From NCBI GenBank assembly GCA_023412665.1, contig JAEZCA010000035.1:272690-336689 (forward strand): a DNA stretch of 64,000 nt, read 5' to 3'. Below the pieces are notes generated by a model that worked only from the letters and a program-made list of their open reading frames with translations, had not been told where the DNA came from and made no database searches. Position 1 is the first letter of the stretch. Every line of letters starts with the position of its first letter. The position numbers were made by a program, and so were the translations under genes. This DNA is from Bacillota bacterium. GTDB lineage: Bacteria > Bacillota > Clostridia > Acetivibrionales > DTU013. Shown piece after piece: positions 24,362 through 33,341 of the stretch.

Positions 24362-26155
24362 CTACATGGCCTCCAGCAAACGGTATTGTGCCGCATAAAG
24401 ACTGTAATATGCGCCGCCTCTGGCCATCAGCTCGTCATGGGTGCCCTGCTCGGTTATTTTGCCGTCGTTTATATACATTATCTTATCGGCATTTTTTATG
24501 GTTGACAGCCTGTGGGCTATAATAAATGAGGTTCGTCCCTTAAGCAGCCTTTGCAGCCCCTCCTGAAGCGCCAGCTCCGTTTTGGTGTCGATACTCGAGG
24601 TAGCCTCATCCAGCACCAGTATTCTCGGGTCTGCCAGCAGAGCCCTTGCAAAGGAAATGAGCTGTCTTTGTCCTACCGAAAGCCTTGAACCTCTCTCATT
24701 TACTTCAGTATTGTACCCGTCCGGCATCGCTGCGATAAAATCGTGGGCTTTTACTGCCTTTGCCGCAGCTATTGCCTCTTCATCCGTTGCATCCAGCCTG
24801 CTGTACTTGATATTATCCATGATAGTGCCGGAAAAGATAAAGGTATCCTGCAGCATGATCCCCATCTGTTTTCTCAGCGAAACAAGAGTTACGCTCCTCA
24901 GATCCATGCCATCTATCATGACACTGCCATGCTCTATATCATAGAACCGGCTGACCAGGTTTACAATAGTTGACTTGCCCGCCCCTGTGGGGCCGACCAG
25001 TGCGACAGTTTCACCTGGCTTTACATCGAAGCTTACATGATCCAGTATGATTTCATTCTTCTCATAGCTGAAAACAACATCTCTGAATTCAGCTGCGCCC
25101 TGTATCGTGGGCATGTCCACCGCTCCCGGCAGATCGTCCACCGTCGGCTTTTCATCGATGGTTTCAAATATCCTTTCAAGATATGCCACAGCATTGATAA
25201 TGGAGTTATAGAAATTCCCCAGATTGCTGACAGGCTCCCAGAACCGCCATATATAGCTCATAAACGCAACAATGATACCAACGGTAATGCCGCTTGTCCC
25301 AAGCCAGCTGACTCCGGCAATGAACAATGCAGCAACGCTGCTCACAGATATAATGTCAATGAAGGGCCACATCAGGAACTGTATCTTTATTGCAGATATC
25401 CAGGACTTTCTGTACTCATTGCTCTGCTCGAGGAATATCCGCATATTTTCCTCTTCTCTGGCAAAGGACTGTGTGACTTTCATGCCGCATATGCTTTCAT
25501 GGATGTATGCATTCATATTGGCCTGTTTTCTGCTGAGCTTCTGCCATGACCTGCGCTGGGCATTCTTCACAAGCATGGTCACCGTAATCAGCACAGGCAG
25601 GCCGGCTAGGCAGACCATCGCGAGCCTGACGTTCAAAAACAGCATAAATCCGATTATAGCAATAAGGGTGAACATATCGGTAATAACACTGATAATGCCG
25701 TTCGAAAGAAGGTCGCTGAGGGAATTCACATAGTTGACCACCCTAACGAGTATCTTGCCATGCGGCCTGCTGTCATAATAGGCAAAAGGAAGCTTCTGCA
25801 GGTGCACAAAAAGATCCCTCCGAATATTATACAAAACACTCTGCCCAATGTATGTCATTGTCCTTATCTTGAATTTCATGCATACTGTATTAAAAATCAG
25901 AGTAACAAGATATATGGCAGCCAGAACCGCAAGTCCGGCAATATCATTTTCCGGGATCCTTTTATCTATTGCTGTTTTCATCAGATAAGGCCCTAGCAGC
26001 GCAAGTCCACTGGATACCAGCATTAGCAGTACTATAGCAATAACCTTTCCTACATATGGCTTCAAATATCCCATCAGCCTTCTGAATTGATTGAAATCAA
26101 ATCTGGTGTCCAATTCCTCGTCTATATCGAATTTATTCCTTGCCGTATGCCTCAC
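24362..26155 (-). CDS. ABC exporter half-transporter, canonical ATP-binding subunit
   Basis: A 597-residue half-transporter: six-helix membrane domain (residues ~30-330), then an ATP-binding domain. Walker A is VGPTGAGKST. The signature motif is LSVGQRQ, in place of LSGGQ. Walker B is ILVLDEATSSID with the catalytic Glu, and the H-loop is IAHRLST. It is the second gene of a pair, overlapping the partner's end by 23 bp. The pair forms a heterodimeric exporter of the BmrCD/LmrCD/TM287-288 type; substrate (drug, lipid or peptide) unknown. Its altered signature motif pairs with the partner's degenerate site, as expected. Confidence 0.92.
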   Translation of the reverse strand: MRHTARNKFDIDEELDTRFDFNQFRRLMGYLKPYVGKVIAIVLLMLVSSGLALLGPYLMKTAIDKRIPENDIAGLAVLAAIYLVTLIFNTVCMKFKIRTMTYIGQSVLYNIRRDLFVHLQKLPFAYYDSRPHGKILVRVVNYVNSLSDLLSNGIISVITDMFTLIAIIGFMLFLNVRLAMVCLAGLPVLITVTMLVKNAQRRSWQKLSRKQANMNAYIHESICGMKVTQSFAREEENMRIFLEQSNEYRKSWISAIKIQFLMWPFIDIISVSSVAALFIAGVSWLGTSGITVGIIVAFMSYIWRFWEPVSNLGNFYNSIINAVAYLERIFETIDEKPTVDDLPGAVDMPTIQGAAEFRDVVFSYEKNEIILDHVSFDVKPGETVALVGPTGAGKSTIVNLVSRFYDIEHGSVMIDGMDLRSVTLVSLRKQMGIMLQDTFIFSGTIMDNIKYSRLDATDEEAIAAAKAVKAHDFIAAMPDGYNTEVNERGSRLSVGQRQLISFARALLADPRILVLDEATSSIDTKTELALQEGLQRLLKGRTSFIIAHRLSTIKNADKIMYINDGKITEQGTHDELMARGGAYYSLYAAQYRLLEAM

Positions 26156-27923
26156 CTCCTATTGTAAAAGCTCCTTCTTTGTCGAAATCGCCGTATTGAT
26201 TTACAAACACACTGTAATAATAGCCCTTCAGCGCGAGCAGCTCATTGTGCGTGCCCCTTTCGACAATCCGTCCCTGATCCAGTACCAGAATCAGGTCTGC
26301 ATTCCTTACCGCTGAAATTCTGTGGGAAATGATGAATGTCGTCCTGTTTTTGCAGAATTCGCTAAGAGACCTGTGAATTACATGCTCCGTTTCAATATCA
26401 ACACTTGAAGTAGTATCATCCAGTATGATTACAGAAGGGTCCTTGACCAGTGCACGGGCCAGCGCTATCCTCTGCTTCTGTCCGCCGGAAAGGCCTACTC
26501 CTCTCTCGCCGATGACTGTGTCATATCCTTCAGGAAAATCTGCAATAAACTCATTTGCCTCTGCCATCCCGGCAGCCCATTTAACCCTTTCGGCAGACAC
26601 CTCTGTCACACCGTAGGCAATATTGCCCTCTATGGTATCGGAGAACAGAAACACATCTTGCATCGCCACTGCGACGCTCTCCCTCAAGGTTTTCAGACGG
26701 TGATCCCTTACATCTCTGCCATCTATCAGTATCCTTCCCTTTCTGCAGTCATAGAACCTGGAAATGAGGCTTACAAGCGACGACTTTCCGGAGCCTGTCG
26801 GCCCTACGACAGCCACTGTCTGCCCCGGATATGCCTCAAAGCTTATATTCTCAAGTACCAGCTCATTTCCGTATCCGAAGTCCACGTTCCTGAATTCCAC
26901 ATGTCCCTTCAGCTTGCTGCTGCTTTCGGCTACTTCTCTATCCTTTATTTTTGGCTCTCTTCCAAGCAGAAGCATGATTTTTTCTGCAGATGCCGCAAAT
27001 CTCTGAGCATCATTTATCAACCAGCCAACCATTCTCATGGGATTGTTCAGCGCCCATATAAAGCTATTGAAGGTGACAAGATCTCCAAGGGTTATGTCTT
27101 TAGCTATTACCATTATTCCGCCGACAAAAATAATAACCACCGAGAGCAGTCCTGCCAGCGAATCCAGCACAGGAAGATACCGCTCCCATATCCCTGCCGC
27201 TTCGATATTGCTATCTCTGAAGCCCGCATTCTCCCTTGAGAACTTATATATCTCATAGTCCTCCTTTGCGAAGGCCTTTATGACCCTGTTGCCGCTGATA
27301 CTTTCCTGCACCGTGGAATTGAGCCTCGAGAATTGCTCCCTTATCGCTGTAAATGCCGGTTTGACCTTGCCTGACAGCTTTATTGCAAAATAGCCCGTAA
27401 AAGGCGTTACTGTCAGTAAAATAAGAGTTAACAAAGGATTTATCGTAAAAAGGATTATGATAACGAACAACAGAGTAATACCATGCATAAAGAACTGGTA
27501 TATAACATATGCGGAAAAATGCCTGACCGCTTCAAGGTCACCTGTCAGCCTGGCCATTATATCGCCTGTCTTTGTACTGTCAAAAAATTCAAAGTCGAGT
27601 TCCTGGACTCTTTTGAAGATCGACTGCCTGGCATTGAATACAACGCTTTGAGAAACATGCTCAAACATCATAAGATATATATATCTTATGACTGACTTAA
27701 GCACAGTTATTGCTATCATGGTAATAGCCAGCTTAAGCAATATTTCTGTCTGTCCGCCTGTTATGACCCTGTCGACGATTTGTCCCTGTATCAGAGGGTT
27801 GGCCATATTCATCACATTAACAATTACTACAAGAACAAGCGCTGAGCAGAAACTATACTTATACTTTTTAATAAAGCTCCATACCCATTTGAACTCCGCC
27901 ACATGTATCAACGCCCTTAACAT
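26133..27923 (-). CDS. ABC exporter half-transporter, degenerate ATP-site subunit
   Basis: A 596-residue half-transporter and first gene of the exporter pair. After six membrane helices the ATPase domain has Walker A VGPTGSGKSS, a canonical LSGGQKQR signature and Walker B VIILDDTTSSVD. Asp replaces the catalytic Glu, so this Walker B belongs to the non-hydrolysing site of the heterodimer. The H-loop His is kept (FIISHRISAV). Located 144 bp from the divergent AraC-type regulator gene, which may control it. Confidence 0.92.
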   Translation of the reverse strand: MLRALIHVAEFKWVWSFIKKYKYSFCSALVLVVIVNVMNMANPLIQGQIVDRVITGGQTEILLKLAITMIAITVLKSVIRYIYLMMFEHVSQSVVFNARQSIFKRVQELDFEFFDSTKTGDIMARLTGDLEAVRHFSAYVIYQFFMHGITLLFVIIILFTINPLLTLILLTVTPFTGYFAIKLSGKVKPAFTAIREQFSRLNSTVQESISGNRVIKAFAKEDYEIYKFSRENAGFRDSNIEAAGIWERYLPVLDSLAGLLSVVIIFVGGIMVIAKDITLGDLVTFNSFIWALNNPMRMVGWLINDAQRFAASAEKIMLLLGREPKIKDREVAESSSKLKGHVEFRNVDFGYGNELVLENISFEAYPGQTVAVVGPTGSGKSSLVSLISRFYDCRKGRILIDGRDVRDHRLKTLRESVAVAMQDVFLFSDTIEGNIAYGVTEVSAERVKWAAGMAEANEFIADFPEGYDTVIGERGVGLSGGQKQRIALARALVKDPSVIILDDTTSSVDIETEHVIHRSLSEFCKNRTTFIISHRISAVRNADLILVLDQGRIVERGTHNELLALKGYYYSVFVNQYGDFDKEGAFTIGGEAYGKE

Positions 27924-28067
27924 AAGTGTCTAAATCTTTAATTATTATCGGGCATTTGAAATTTTTAAGAAATGTACAATTCTAATCTCCTGATGTATAA
28001 TCTTATATTGACGATGATACAGATCATAAGGCTGCTGATAAATCTATTTCGAAAGCTGGAGAAGGAA

Positions 28068-28913
28068 ATGTGCGAACTCGGCATAAAGGCAGAGAGCTTC
28101 AACCCCCAGATATATTTTACATTCAAACGAAGATTTGATGAGTCTCATGTAACCAATATACACTCTCACGATTTCGTGTCCATGGTCTATATCCTGTCGG
28201 GAGCCTGTTCATATGCGATCGGCAATGGCACCTACCATGTAAAAAAAGGGGACGTGCTCGTCTTTGACCCTGACGTGCCCCATGGAAAAACCGTCAAACC
28301 CGGAGAGGAAATAATGGAGCTGCATATCGGCTTCGGCAATATCTGCGTTGAGGGTCTCCAAAAGAACCACCTTGTCGCAGAGGGCACTTCCCCGGTATAC
28401 AATCTGCAGGAATACGAGCAGGACTTCCTGAGCTGCTGCAGTGATATATGTACCGCTCAGGAAAACAATTCGCCCGGCTGTGAGCTAATGATAAAGGTGC
28501 ACGCCATGAGGCTTATCGTTCTTTTTCTGCAGGCCACGCGAACCGATACGCATCGCAGCTCCAGTACGCTGGCGGGCTTTGATTCATCGGAAAAAGCTGT
28601 AATCGTCAATACTCTTATGAAATATCTCCATGAAAATTATATGAGGCAGATATCTCTAGAAACCATCTCAAAAAGCATTTATTTGAGCCCTGCCTATATT
28701 TCAAAGGTGTTCAGAGATGAGATAGGCGAATCCCCTATTAACTACCTGATAAAAATCAGGCTCTCAAAAGCGCGGGAGCTGCTGCTTGAAGGCGGTCATT
28801 CCATAAAATCGGTTGCACGGGCGGTAGGCTATGAGGATGCATACTATTTCAGCAAATTGTATAAAAAGTATAACAATATTTCTCCATCAAGGGTAAGAAA
28901 AAAATCAATCTGA
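28068..28913 (+). CDS. AraC-family transcriptional regulator
   Basis: A 281-residue regulator. The N-terminal cupin effector domain (SHVTNIHSHDFVSMVYILSG, YHVKKGDVLVFDPDVPH) senses an unknown ligand. The C-terminal AraC double helix-turn-helix is complete (ISLETISKSIYLSPAYISKVF, then SIKSVARAVGYEDAYYFSKLYKKY). The ATG at 28068 has GGAG-AAGGA before it. It is divergent from the ABC exporter, so it is a candidate regulator of that pair. Its 3' end overlaps the end of the convergent membrane protein gene by 9 bp. Confidence 0.9.
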   Translation: MCELGIKAESFNPQIYFTFKRRFDESHVTNIHSHDFVSMVYILSGACSYAIGNGTYHVKKGDVLVFDPDVPHGKTVKPGEEIMELHIGFGNICVEGLQKNHLVAEGTSPVYNLQEYEQDFLSCCSDICTAQENNSPGCELMIKVHAMRLIVLFLQATRTDTHRSSSTLAGFDSSEKAVIVNTLMKYLHENYMRQISLETISKSIYLSPAYISKVFRDEIGESPINYLIKIRLSKARELLLEGGHSIKSVARAVGYEDAYYFSKLYKKYNNISPSRVRKKSI

Positions 28914-30371
28914 CTGCATTCTGGCAGAGAGCCTCTTCTCATTCGCCCATCTAACCAGCGCGGCAGCTTTTACCGCAATATAAAAAAGTGCGGCTGAAAA
29001 AAGCACATCAAAGCATAGGTTGAACAGAAACAAATGCTTGCTGAGGTCGGCTTCTCCATCTCCAATGACAGGCAGAACAAACTGGACCATACCCGTGATC
29101 AGAACAAACCCGAAAAATTCGATCAAAAAACGCAATTTTGCTTTGCCTGCGCGGCTGTATTCATATATCAGAACCAGAAGCACTGTTCCATAAAAAGCAG
29201 CTACAAAAAGCAATGAATGGGGAAGTACTCCGAGCTTGAAGCTGCTCCAACGGTCAAAAACCTTCGACACCTGCTTGTAGGATATCCCAGGTGATTTTTC
29301 ATAATTACCCATTCCCTGGTTCAGCTTGAAGCCGTTTTCGGCCGCTATGCCCATTTTTTCGATAAATCGCCCCGGGTGCCTCAGGTAATATGCCGCAATT
29401 TTATAATGATTCACATTCTCATCTATCATATTTTTAAAGCCGGCAGACCGGATATCCAGGGCATAATCCTCCATGAAATAGTTCGTTCCTGCAAGCGCCG
29501 CCAGCGACGGATCCAGTCCCAGATCCTCAAGGTCGCCGGCAGGATCCCCAGAATTCTTCAATATTCCATAGAACACTGTCTGGTACTTGTTGCAGATCCT
29601 TATATCCCGGGATACGTTGGTATAGCAGACAACTGATATCAATATGACGGCAGCCGCCGAACCAAAAGCAAGTCTGCGCCATGCCTTGTCCTTTCGCATA
29701 GCCGCGAGCCTTAGGAGCAAGAGCACGGAAAAGATCCCTGCAGGAATGTTCTGAACCTTTGCACCGGCAAAAAAAGCAGCAGCCAAGCCGAATATAAGCA
29801 ACATCCATACAGCTGGTTGCTCTACGGCTGATATGGTAATGGCCATCGCTGCCATCAGCAATATGAAAACAAATGTAACAGGCTCTCCATATAAAGAATT
29901 AAAGTATGATGTATAGCCGGTATCACAAAAAATAATTATGAAGGATAGCGCTGTGAAGATCGCTGCAGCACCAAATTGCTTCCTGCTGCTCTTTACAAAA
30001 AAATATGCGCAGGCAGCCAGAAGCACGGCATATATAGCCCCAAGATATCTTATGTCAAACAGACCCGAGGGTGAGAACTGTTTACTCAGTGCAATAGCAC
30101 ATATAACAAGCGGGAGCTCAGTGGAAATATAACCGCCGCCGAAAGGTATCACATGTCCTATACCGTACAGCCTGTTCACATAGCCGAAATAGCGATCCTC
30201 ATGTTCTGCAGTCAGGTGATGGAGGCCTGTAGAATTCATTATTCTGGCAAAATCACCATTGTCAGCTACGCCTGTGATAGGCCTCTTCATTAGAGTGACA
30301 GACAGAATGATCAACACTGCTGCCGCTATGATAAACTCAAATCTCGCTTTCCTGATTGTGCCTGATAACAT
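28905..30371 (-). CDS. Large multi-pass membrane protein, possibly a GT-C glycosyltransferase
   Basis: A 488-residue protein with about ten to twelve membrane segments. A first helix is followed by a conserved-looking external loop (TGVADNGDFARIMNSTGLHH, then EHEDRYFGYVNRLYG) and, after several helices, a second large loop near residues 260-350. The acidic first loop and topology resemble GT-C glycosyltransferases and the WsfD-like proteins of S-layer glycan clusters, but I cannot confirm activity. Start: ATG at 30371 with GGAG 7 nt upstream; the longer frame runs into the upstream gene. Confidence 0.7.
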   Translation of the reverse strand: MLSGTIRKARFEFIIAAAVLIILSVTLMKRPITGVADNGDFARIMNSTGLHHLTAEHEDRYFGYVNRLYGIGHVIPFGGGYISTELPLVICAIALSKQFSPSGLFDIRYLGAIYAVLLAACAYFFVKSSRKQFGAAAIFTALSFIIIFCDTGYTSYFNSLYGEPVTFVFILLMAAMAITISAVEQPAVWMLLIFGLAAAFFAGAKVQNIPAGIFSVLLLLRLAAMRKDKAWRRLAFGSAAAVILISVVCYTNVSRDIRICNKYQTVFYGILKNSGDPAGDLEDLGLDPSLAALAGTNYFMEDYALDIRSAGFKNMIDENVNHYKIAAYYLRHPGRFIEKMGIAAENGFKLNQGMGNYEKSPGISYKQVSKVFDRWSSFKLGVLPHSLLFVAAFYGTVLLVLIYEYSRAGKAKLRFLIEFFGFVLITGMVQFVLPVIGDGEADLSKHLFLFNLCFDVLFSAALFYIAVKAAALVRWANEKRLSARMQSD

Positions 30372-30465
30372 TGGCAATCTCCGATTCCATTGGTAAAACT
30401 GGTCTGTCATACCAACATTATCCCAATCAGATTTGCAAAATATACATGGACATATGGGTCCAAGT

Positions 30466-31002
30466 CTAGTCGTGAGCCCCGGTGGTCTCATGGACCGGTG
30501 CTTTGGTACCGATAAACGAGTCGGGGAACAGTTCCCGTACTTTTTTGGACTTCTTAAGAAAAATATACCATCCGACACTGAAAGCTATTATGAATGATAT
30601 ACTAATGATAAATGAAGCAATAATGCTTCTGTGCATCGCAGCATACATCTCGAAATCCCTGTCATACGGTATATCATTGATTTGGCTGATCGTATTCATA
30701 ATAAGATATGGGATCATATAGATGAATCTAAATACAAGGAACACCTTTGAGACCTTGAGGGCATATTTCTTGAGACGCTTCAGTACAATTGCCGAGTATA
30801 CTGAGAATAGTACATAACATACTGATGTGGACATGATAATCATACCCAGGACCTTGTTTTCCGACAGCAGGTTATACCCAAAAGACAGAGAAATAATACC
30901 CAGCAGGGATTCCTCTGCCAGAAGCATGATAAAATAGATCAGCAGTATTCCGCTGACACCTTTTTCATCATCATATTCATATGGCTTCCTGAATTCATCC
31001 AT
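30466..31002 (-). CDS. Four-helix membrane protein (DUF2569-like)
   Basis: A 178-residue membrane protein with four hydrophobic segments (about residues 17-40, 49-71, 80-103 and 127-150), a charged N-terminus (MDEFRKPYEYDDEKG) and a His/Thr-containing tail. The pattern resembles DUF2569, which has no known function. ATG at 31002 with GGGAG upstream. A promoter with a palindrome just downstream of its -10 precedes it. It precedes the large membrane protein gene and may be cotranscribed. Confidence 0.7.
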   Translation of the reverse strand: MDEFRKPYEYDDEKGVSGILLIYFIMLLAEESLLGIISLSFGYNLLSENKVLGMIIMSTSVCYVLFSVYSAIVLKRLKKYALKVSKVFLVFRFIYMIPYLIMNTISQINDIPYDRDFEMYAAMHRSIIASFIISISFIIAFSVGWYIFLKKSKKVRELFPDSFIGTKAPVHETTGAHD

Positions 31003-31028
31003 AATAAAATCTCCCGTTAAGCAAATAT

Positions 31029-31061
31029 AGCGCACTTCAAGTGAAGTACGCTTACATTATA
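31029..31061 (-). promoter_or_regulatory. Promoter -10 with adjacent palindrome (operator-like)
   Basis: Minus-strand TGCTATAAT (extended -10; TATAAT at 31056-31061) is followed immediately by a 24-bp imperfect palindrome (31029-31052) with arms AGCG-ACTTCA and TGAAGT-CGCT. It would cover the transcript start of the DUF2569-like gene, so it could be a repressor site or a 5' hairpin. Confidence 0.5.
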
Positions 31062-31117
31062 GCAAGAAATATTTGCAGGAACAAGTGTTCTGTATAAATA
31101 TATAAATATTCTCCCTG

Positions 31118-31834
31118 TTATCCCTGTTCGATAACAGTATATGCCGCCGTTATTTGCTCTCCACCGCCTGAGACCATTACTCCGTATGTTCCAGGCTCTG
31201 TCTGGCTGCTTACATTCCATTCAAGTTCGACGATGCCGTTATCCCCCGAACGCTTCACTGCAGTAGACGTAACCATATTCCCGGATTTTCTGTATACAGC
31301 TGTTATGGTGTACTGGGTGTCCGGTCTCCCCTGGACGGACAGTCCGCCTGTTTCGCCCTGCCTGACAGGTGTCCTGATACTTCGTAATACAAGGCCACTT
31401 CCATTTAACTGAGCGCCGCTGCCTGAAGACAGCTGTGAGCCTGTGATACCTGCCGGCCCTCCGTCTGATGTGCTATTGCCGGCATTTCTTCCGCTGTCTT
31501 TCGGAACTGTAGCTCCTACCAGACCTGCATAGTTTTGTCCCGGGTAATCCTCCCTGCCTCTCTCGTATTGAAGGCCTGCGCCTCCGGTACCGGGCACCGT
31601 GCCCGCTCCGGCTCCGATCCTCCCTGAATTTCCTGTATTCCCTCCGGCTCCGTCCGTTCGTTCAGTCCTTGCATAACCGGTCTCCGCTCCCGCCCCGCCG
31701 GGCTGAGTCTGACCTGTAAAGCCGTTTCCATAGCCTTGTTCCATCGGCATATTGCCCTCAAGCTCTGCCGCACAGCCGGCTATGAGTAATATTAGTAAAG
31801 CAGGAACTATGAGCGAAAATGACAATTTTCTCAT
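31118..31834 (-). CDS. Lipoprotein with Gly-rich linker
   Basis: A 238-residue predicted lipoprotein. Signal: MRKLSFSLIVPALLILLIAG-C, with lipobox IAGC. The next ~110 residues are a low-complexity Gly/Thr/Gln/Arg-rich linker. The last ~90 residues form a beta-rich domain (VLRSIRTPVRQGETGGLSVQ, YTITAVYRKSGN, GIVELEWNVSSQTEPGTYGV), like an Ig/FN-type fold. It is anchored to the outer face of the membrane; function unknown. ATG at 31834 has GAGAGG upstream, so the five codons before it are not used. Confidence 0.78.
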   Translation of the reverse strand: MRKLSFSLIVPALLILLIAGCAAELEGNMPMEQGYGNGFTGQTQPGGAGAETGYARTERTDGAGGNTGNSGRIGAGAGTVPGTGGAGLQYERGREDYPGQNYAGLVGATVPKDSGRNAGNSTSDGGPAGITGSQLSSGSGAQLNGSGLVLRSIRTPVRQGETGGLSVQGRPDTQYTITAVYRKSGNMVTSTAVKRSGDNGIVELEWNVSSQTEPGTYGVMVSGGGEQITAAYTVIEQG

Positions 31835-31923
31835 ATAAACACCTCTCAATTTGGATAAGGTTATTCATATGATGCCCATATATGCCTGCTTATCATTATT
31901 GTATAATTTGCCAGTGCTTTGTT

Positions 31924-32742
31924 CTATTCGACCCACTCCGAGGGCTGGAAATAATCCGTATAAACGCCGTATGCCCCGTTGTCCCTTAATTTTATGTATA
32001 TATTGTAATCATTTATCGTGTGCACATATACCGGAACACTGAGAGATGAACACTTTGTCAGCATGTCAGGCGAAGCTCTGTCCTGTGACAATGTCAGAGC
32101 AAAGAGCGGATTCTCCTGACAAAACTGTAGTATTTCCTGATCCTCTGCTTTCAGCTTGTATTCTGTCAGTATGATATTTTTGAAGCCAAGGTCCTTTACC
32201 GCTTCGTACTCATTAAAGGAATATACCTGTGGAATGAACCTTTTACCGACCATTGAGTATTTTTTTGCAATGAGCTCAAGAAGCTTAATGTTTTCTTGCT
32301 TTATATCTGTGATAATGTACGCATCCTCATGCTTGTACATCCATTCCGCAAGCGAGTCAAGATCAAGCATTTCAAGACCGAGGATAGCCTGTCTCTCTTT
32401 GAACTCACCGTAGGCAGGTACCTCCGTCGAATAATTCACACCAGAGAACCAGTTTGCATTCCCCCAGTCATGAGCGATCACGGGTATATTATCTGACGTA
32501 GTACAGATATCAACTTCGATGAATCTGAAACCCTCTTCATAGGACTTGTCCAGTGCCTGCAGTGAATTAGTCATGCGTATACCATAAATATCCCCGCCTG
32601 CATGGGCAATAAGCCTGGGCGCCTTCGGCTCATCAGCATACGGGGATTGGGCGTTTGCTATGCCAATGACCAGGGCAGATGATAATATAAGTATCAAAAT
32701 AAACAATAATGGTAAAAATCTAAGCTGAGTCAGTCTTTTCAT
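31924..32742 (-). CDS. Secreted glycerophosphodiester phosphodiesterase-family protein
   Basis: A 272-residue exported protein with an N-terminal signal or anchor (LRFLPLLFILILILSSALVI) and a GDPD TIM-barrel. The catalytic pair of histidines is visible: RLIAHAGGD and VIAHDWG. The metal-binding acidic residues are in GFRFIEVDICTTSD, and ITDIK marks the barrel core. Members hydrolyse glycerophosphodiesters, often from lipids or teichoic acids. The barrel is short for the family and parts of the C-terminus diverge, so a non-standard substrate is possible. ATG at 32742 with AGAGG 5 nt before. Confidence 0.85.
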   Translation of the reverse strand: MKRLTQLRFLPLLFILILILSSALVIGIANAQSPYADEPKAPRLIAHAGGDIYGIRMTNSLQALDKSYEEGFRFIEVDICTTSDNIPVIAHDWGNANWFSGVNYSTEVPAYGEFKERQAILGLEMLDLDSLAEWMYKHEDAYIITDIKQENIKLLELIAKKYSMVGKRFIPQVYSFNEYEAVKDLGFKNIILTEYKLKAEDQEILQFCQENPLFALTLSQDRASPDMLTKCSSLSVPVYVHTINDYNIYIKLRDNGAYGVYTDYFQPSEWVE

Positions 32743-33048
32743 ACCCACCTCTGCTAATTGACCAGCATTCTGTTAAAAAGAGCGCCATCACTTAACTGGA
32801 CTCTGTACTCTCATTTTACCAAATTTTTCACTAATATTCTACAAAATATCCCATTTTGCTGCCGTTATTAATACATATTTGTTATTTCGTGTCTGCTGAC
32901 AGACCATATTGATGGTTGACAAAATGCCAGGTTGCTATAAATCAATCTAGCAAGCTTGATGAATACATCTTCGGAATACTTTGCAGTCTTTTTGAGAAAG
33001 CTAAATCCCGGTATCCCTGAAATTATAACACTAAAGGAGCTGAGCAAT
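32743..33048. other. 306-bp intergenic region before sspH
   Basis: The region lies between divergent GDPD-like and sspH genes. It has no convincing gene. The only long minus-strand frame (32868-33104) runs antisense across sspH and is rejected. TTGACA at about 32915 is followed too closely by TATAAA for a good promoter, and I could not pick out a sigma-G promoter for sspH with confidence. Confidence 0.5.
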
Positions 33049-33231
33049 TTGAACAACAGACGCGCAAAGCAAATATCATCATCGCCTATTATGGCCAATG
33101 TCACCTATGAAGGCACACCAGTTTATATTGAAAGAATAAACGATATAACGGGTACGGCATACATACATCCCCTCGACATGCCTGGAATGCACAAGGAGGT
33201 CTTTATTACAGATCTGACGGAAGAACAGTAG
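33049..33231 (+). CDS. sspH: Small acid-soluble spore protein, H type
   Basis: A 60-residue SspH-family spore protein packed in the forespore core. The sequence reads NNRRAKQISSSPIMANVTYE, then GTPVYIERINDITGTAYIHP, with the usual acidic end TDLTEEQ. The start is TTG at 33049, set by AAGGAG 9 nt upstream. The longer in-frame ORF (from 32956) ignores this ribosome site. It is monocistronic, just upstream of an ABC transporter gene pair. This firmly indicates an endospore former. Confidence 0.93.
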   Translation: MNNRRAKQISSSPIMANVTYEGTPVYIERINDITGTAYIHPLDMPGMHKEVFITDLTEEQ

Positions 33232-33341
33232 AAGCAGTATCCTGCCCGGCGTTCAGAGTAAATATTTTATTGGCGGTACATTATTCTCATTATATGGTAT
33301 AATATCCCTTATGAAACTTAAAGGATGTGGGGTTATTGAGT

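Noticed and set aside
32868..33104. 78-residue minus-strand frame overlapping sspH
   Set aside because: Antisense to the start of sspH; no family match or ribosome site seen.
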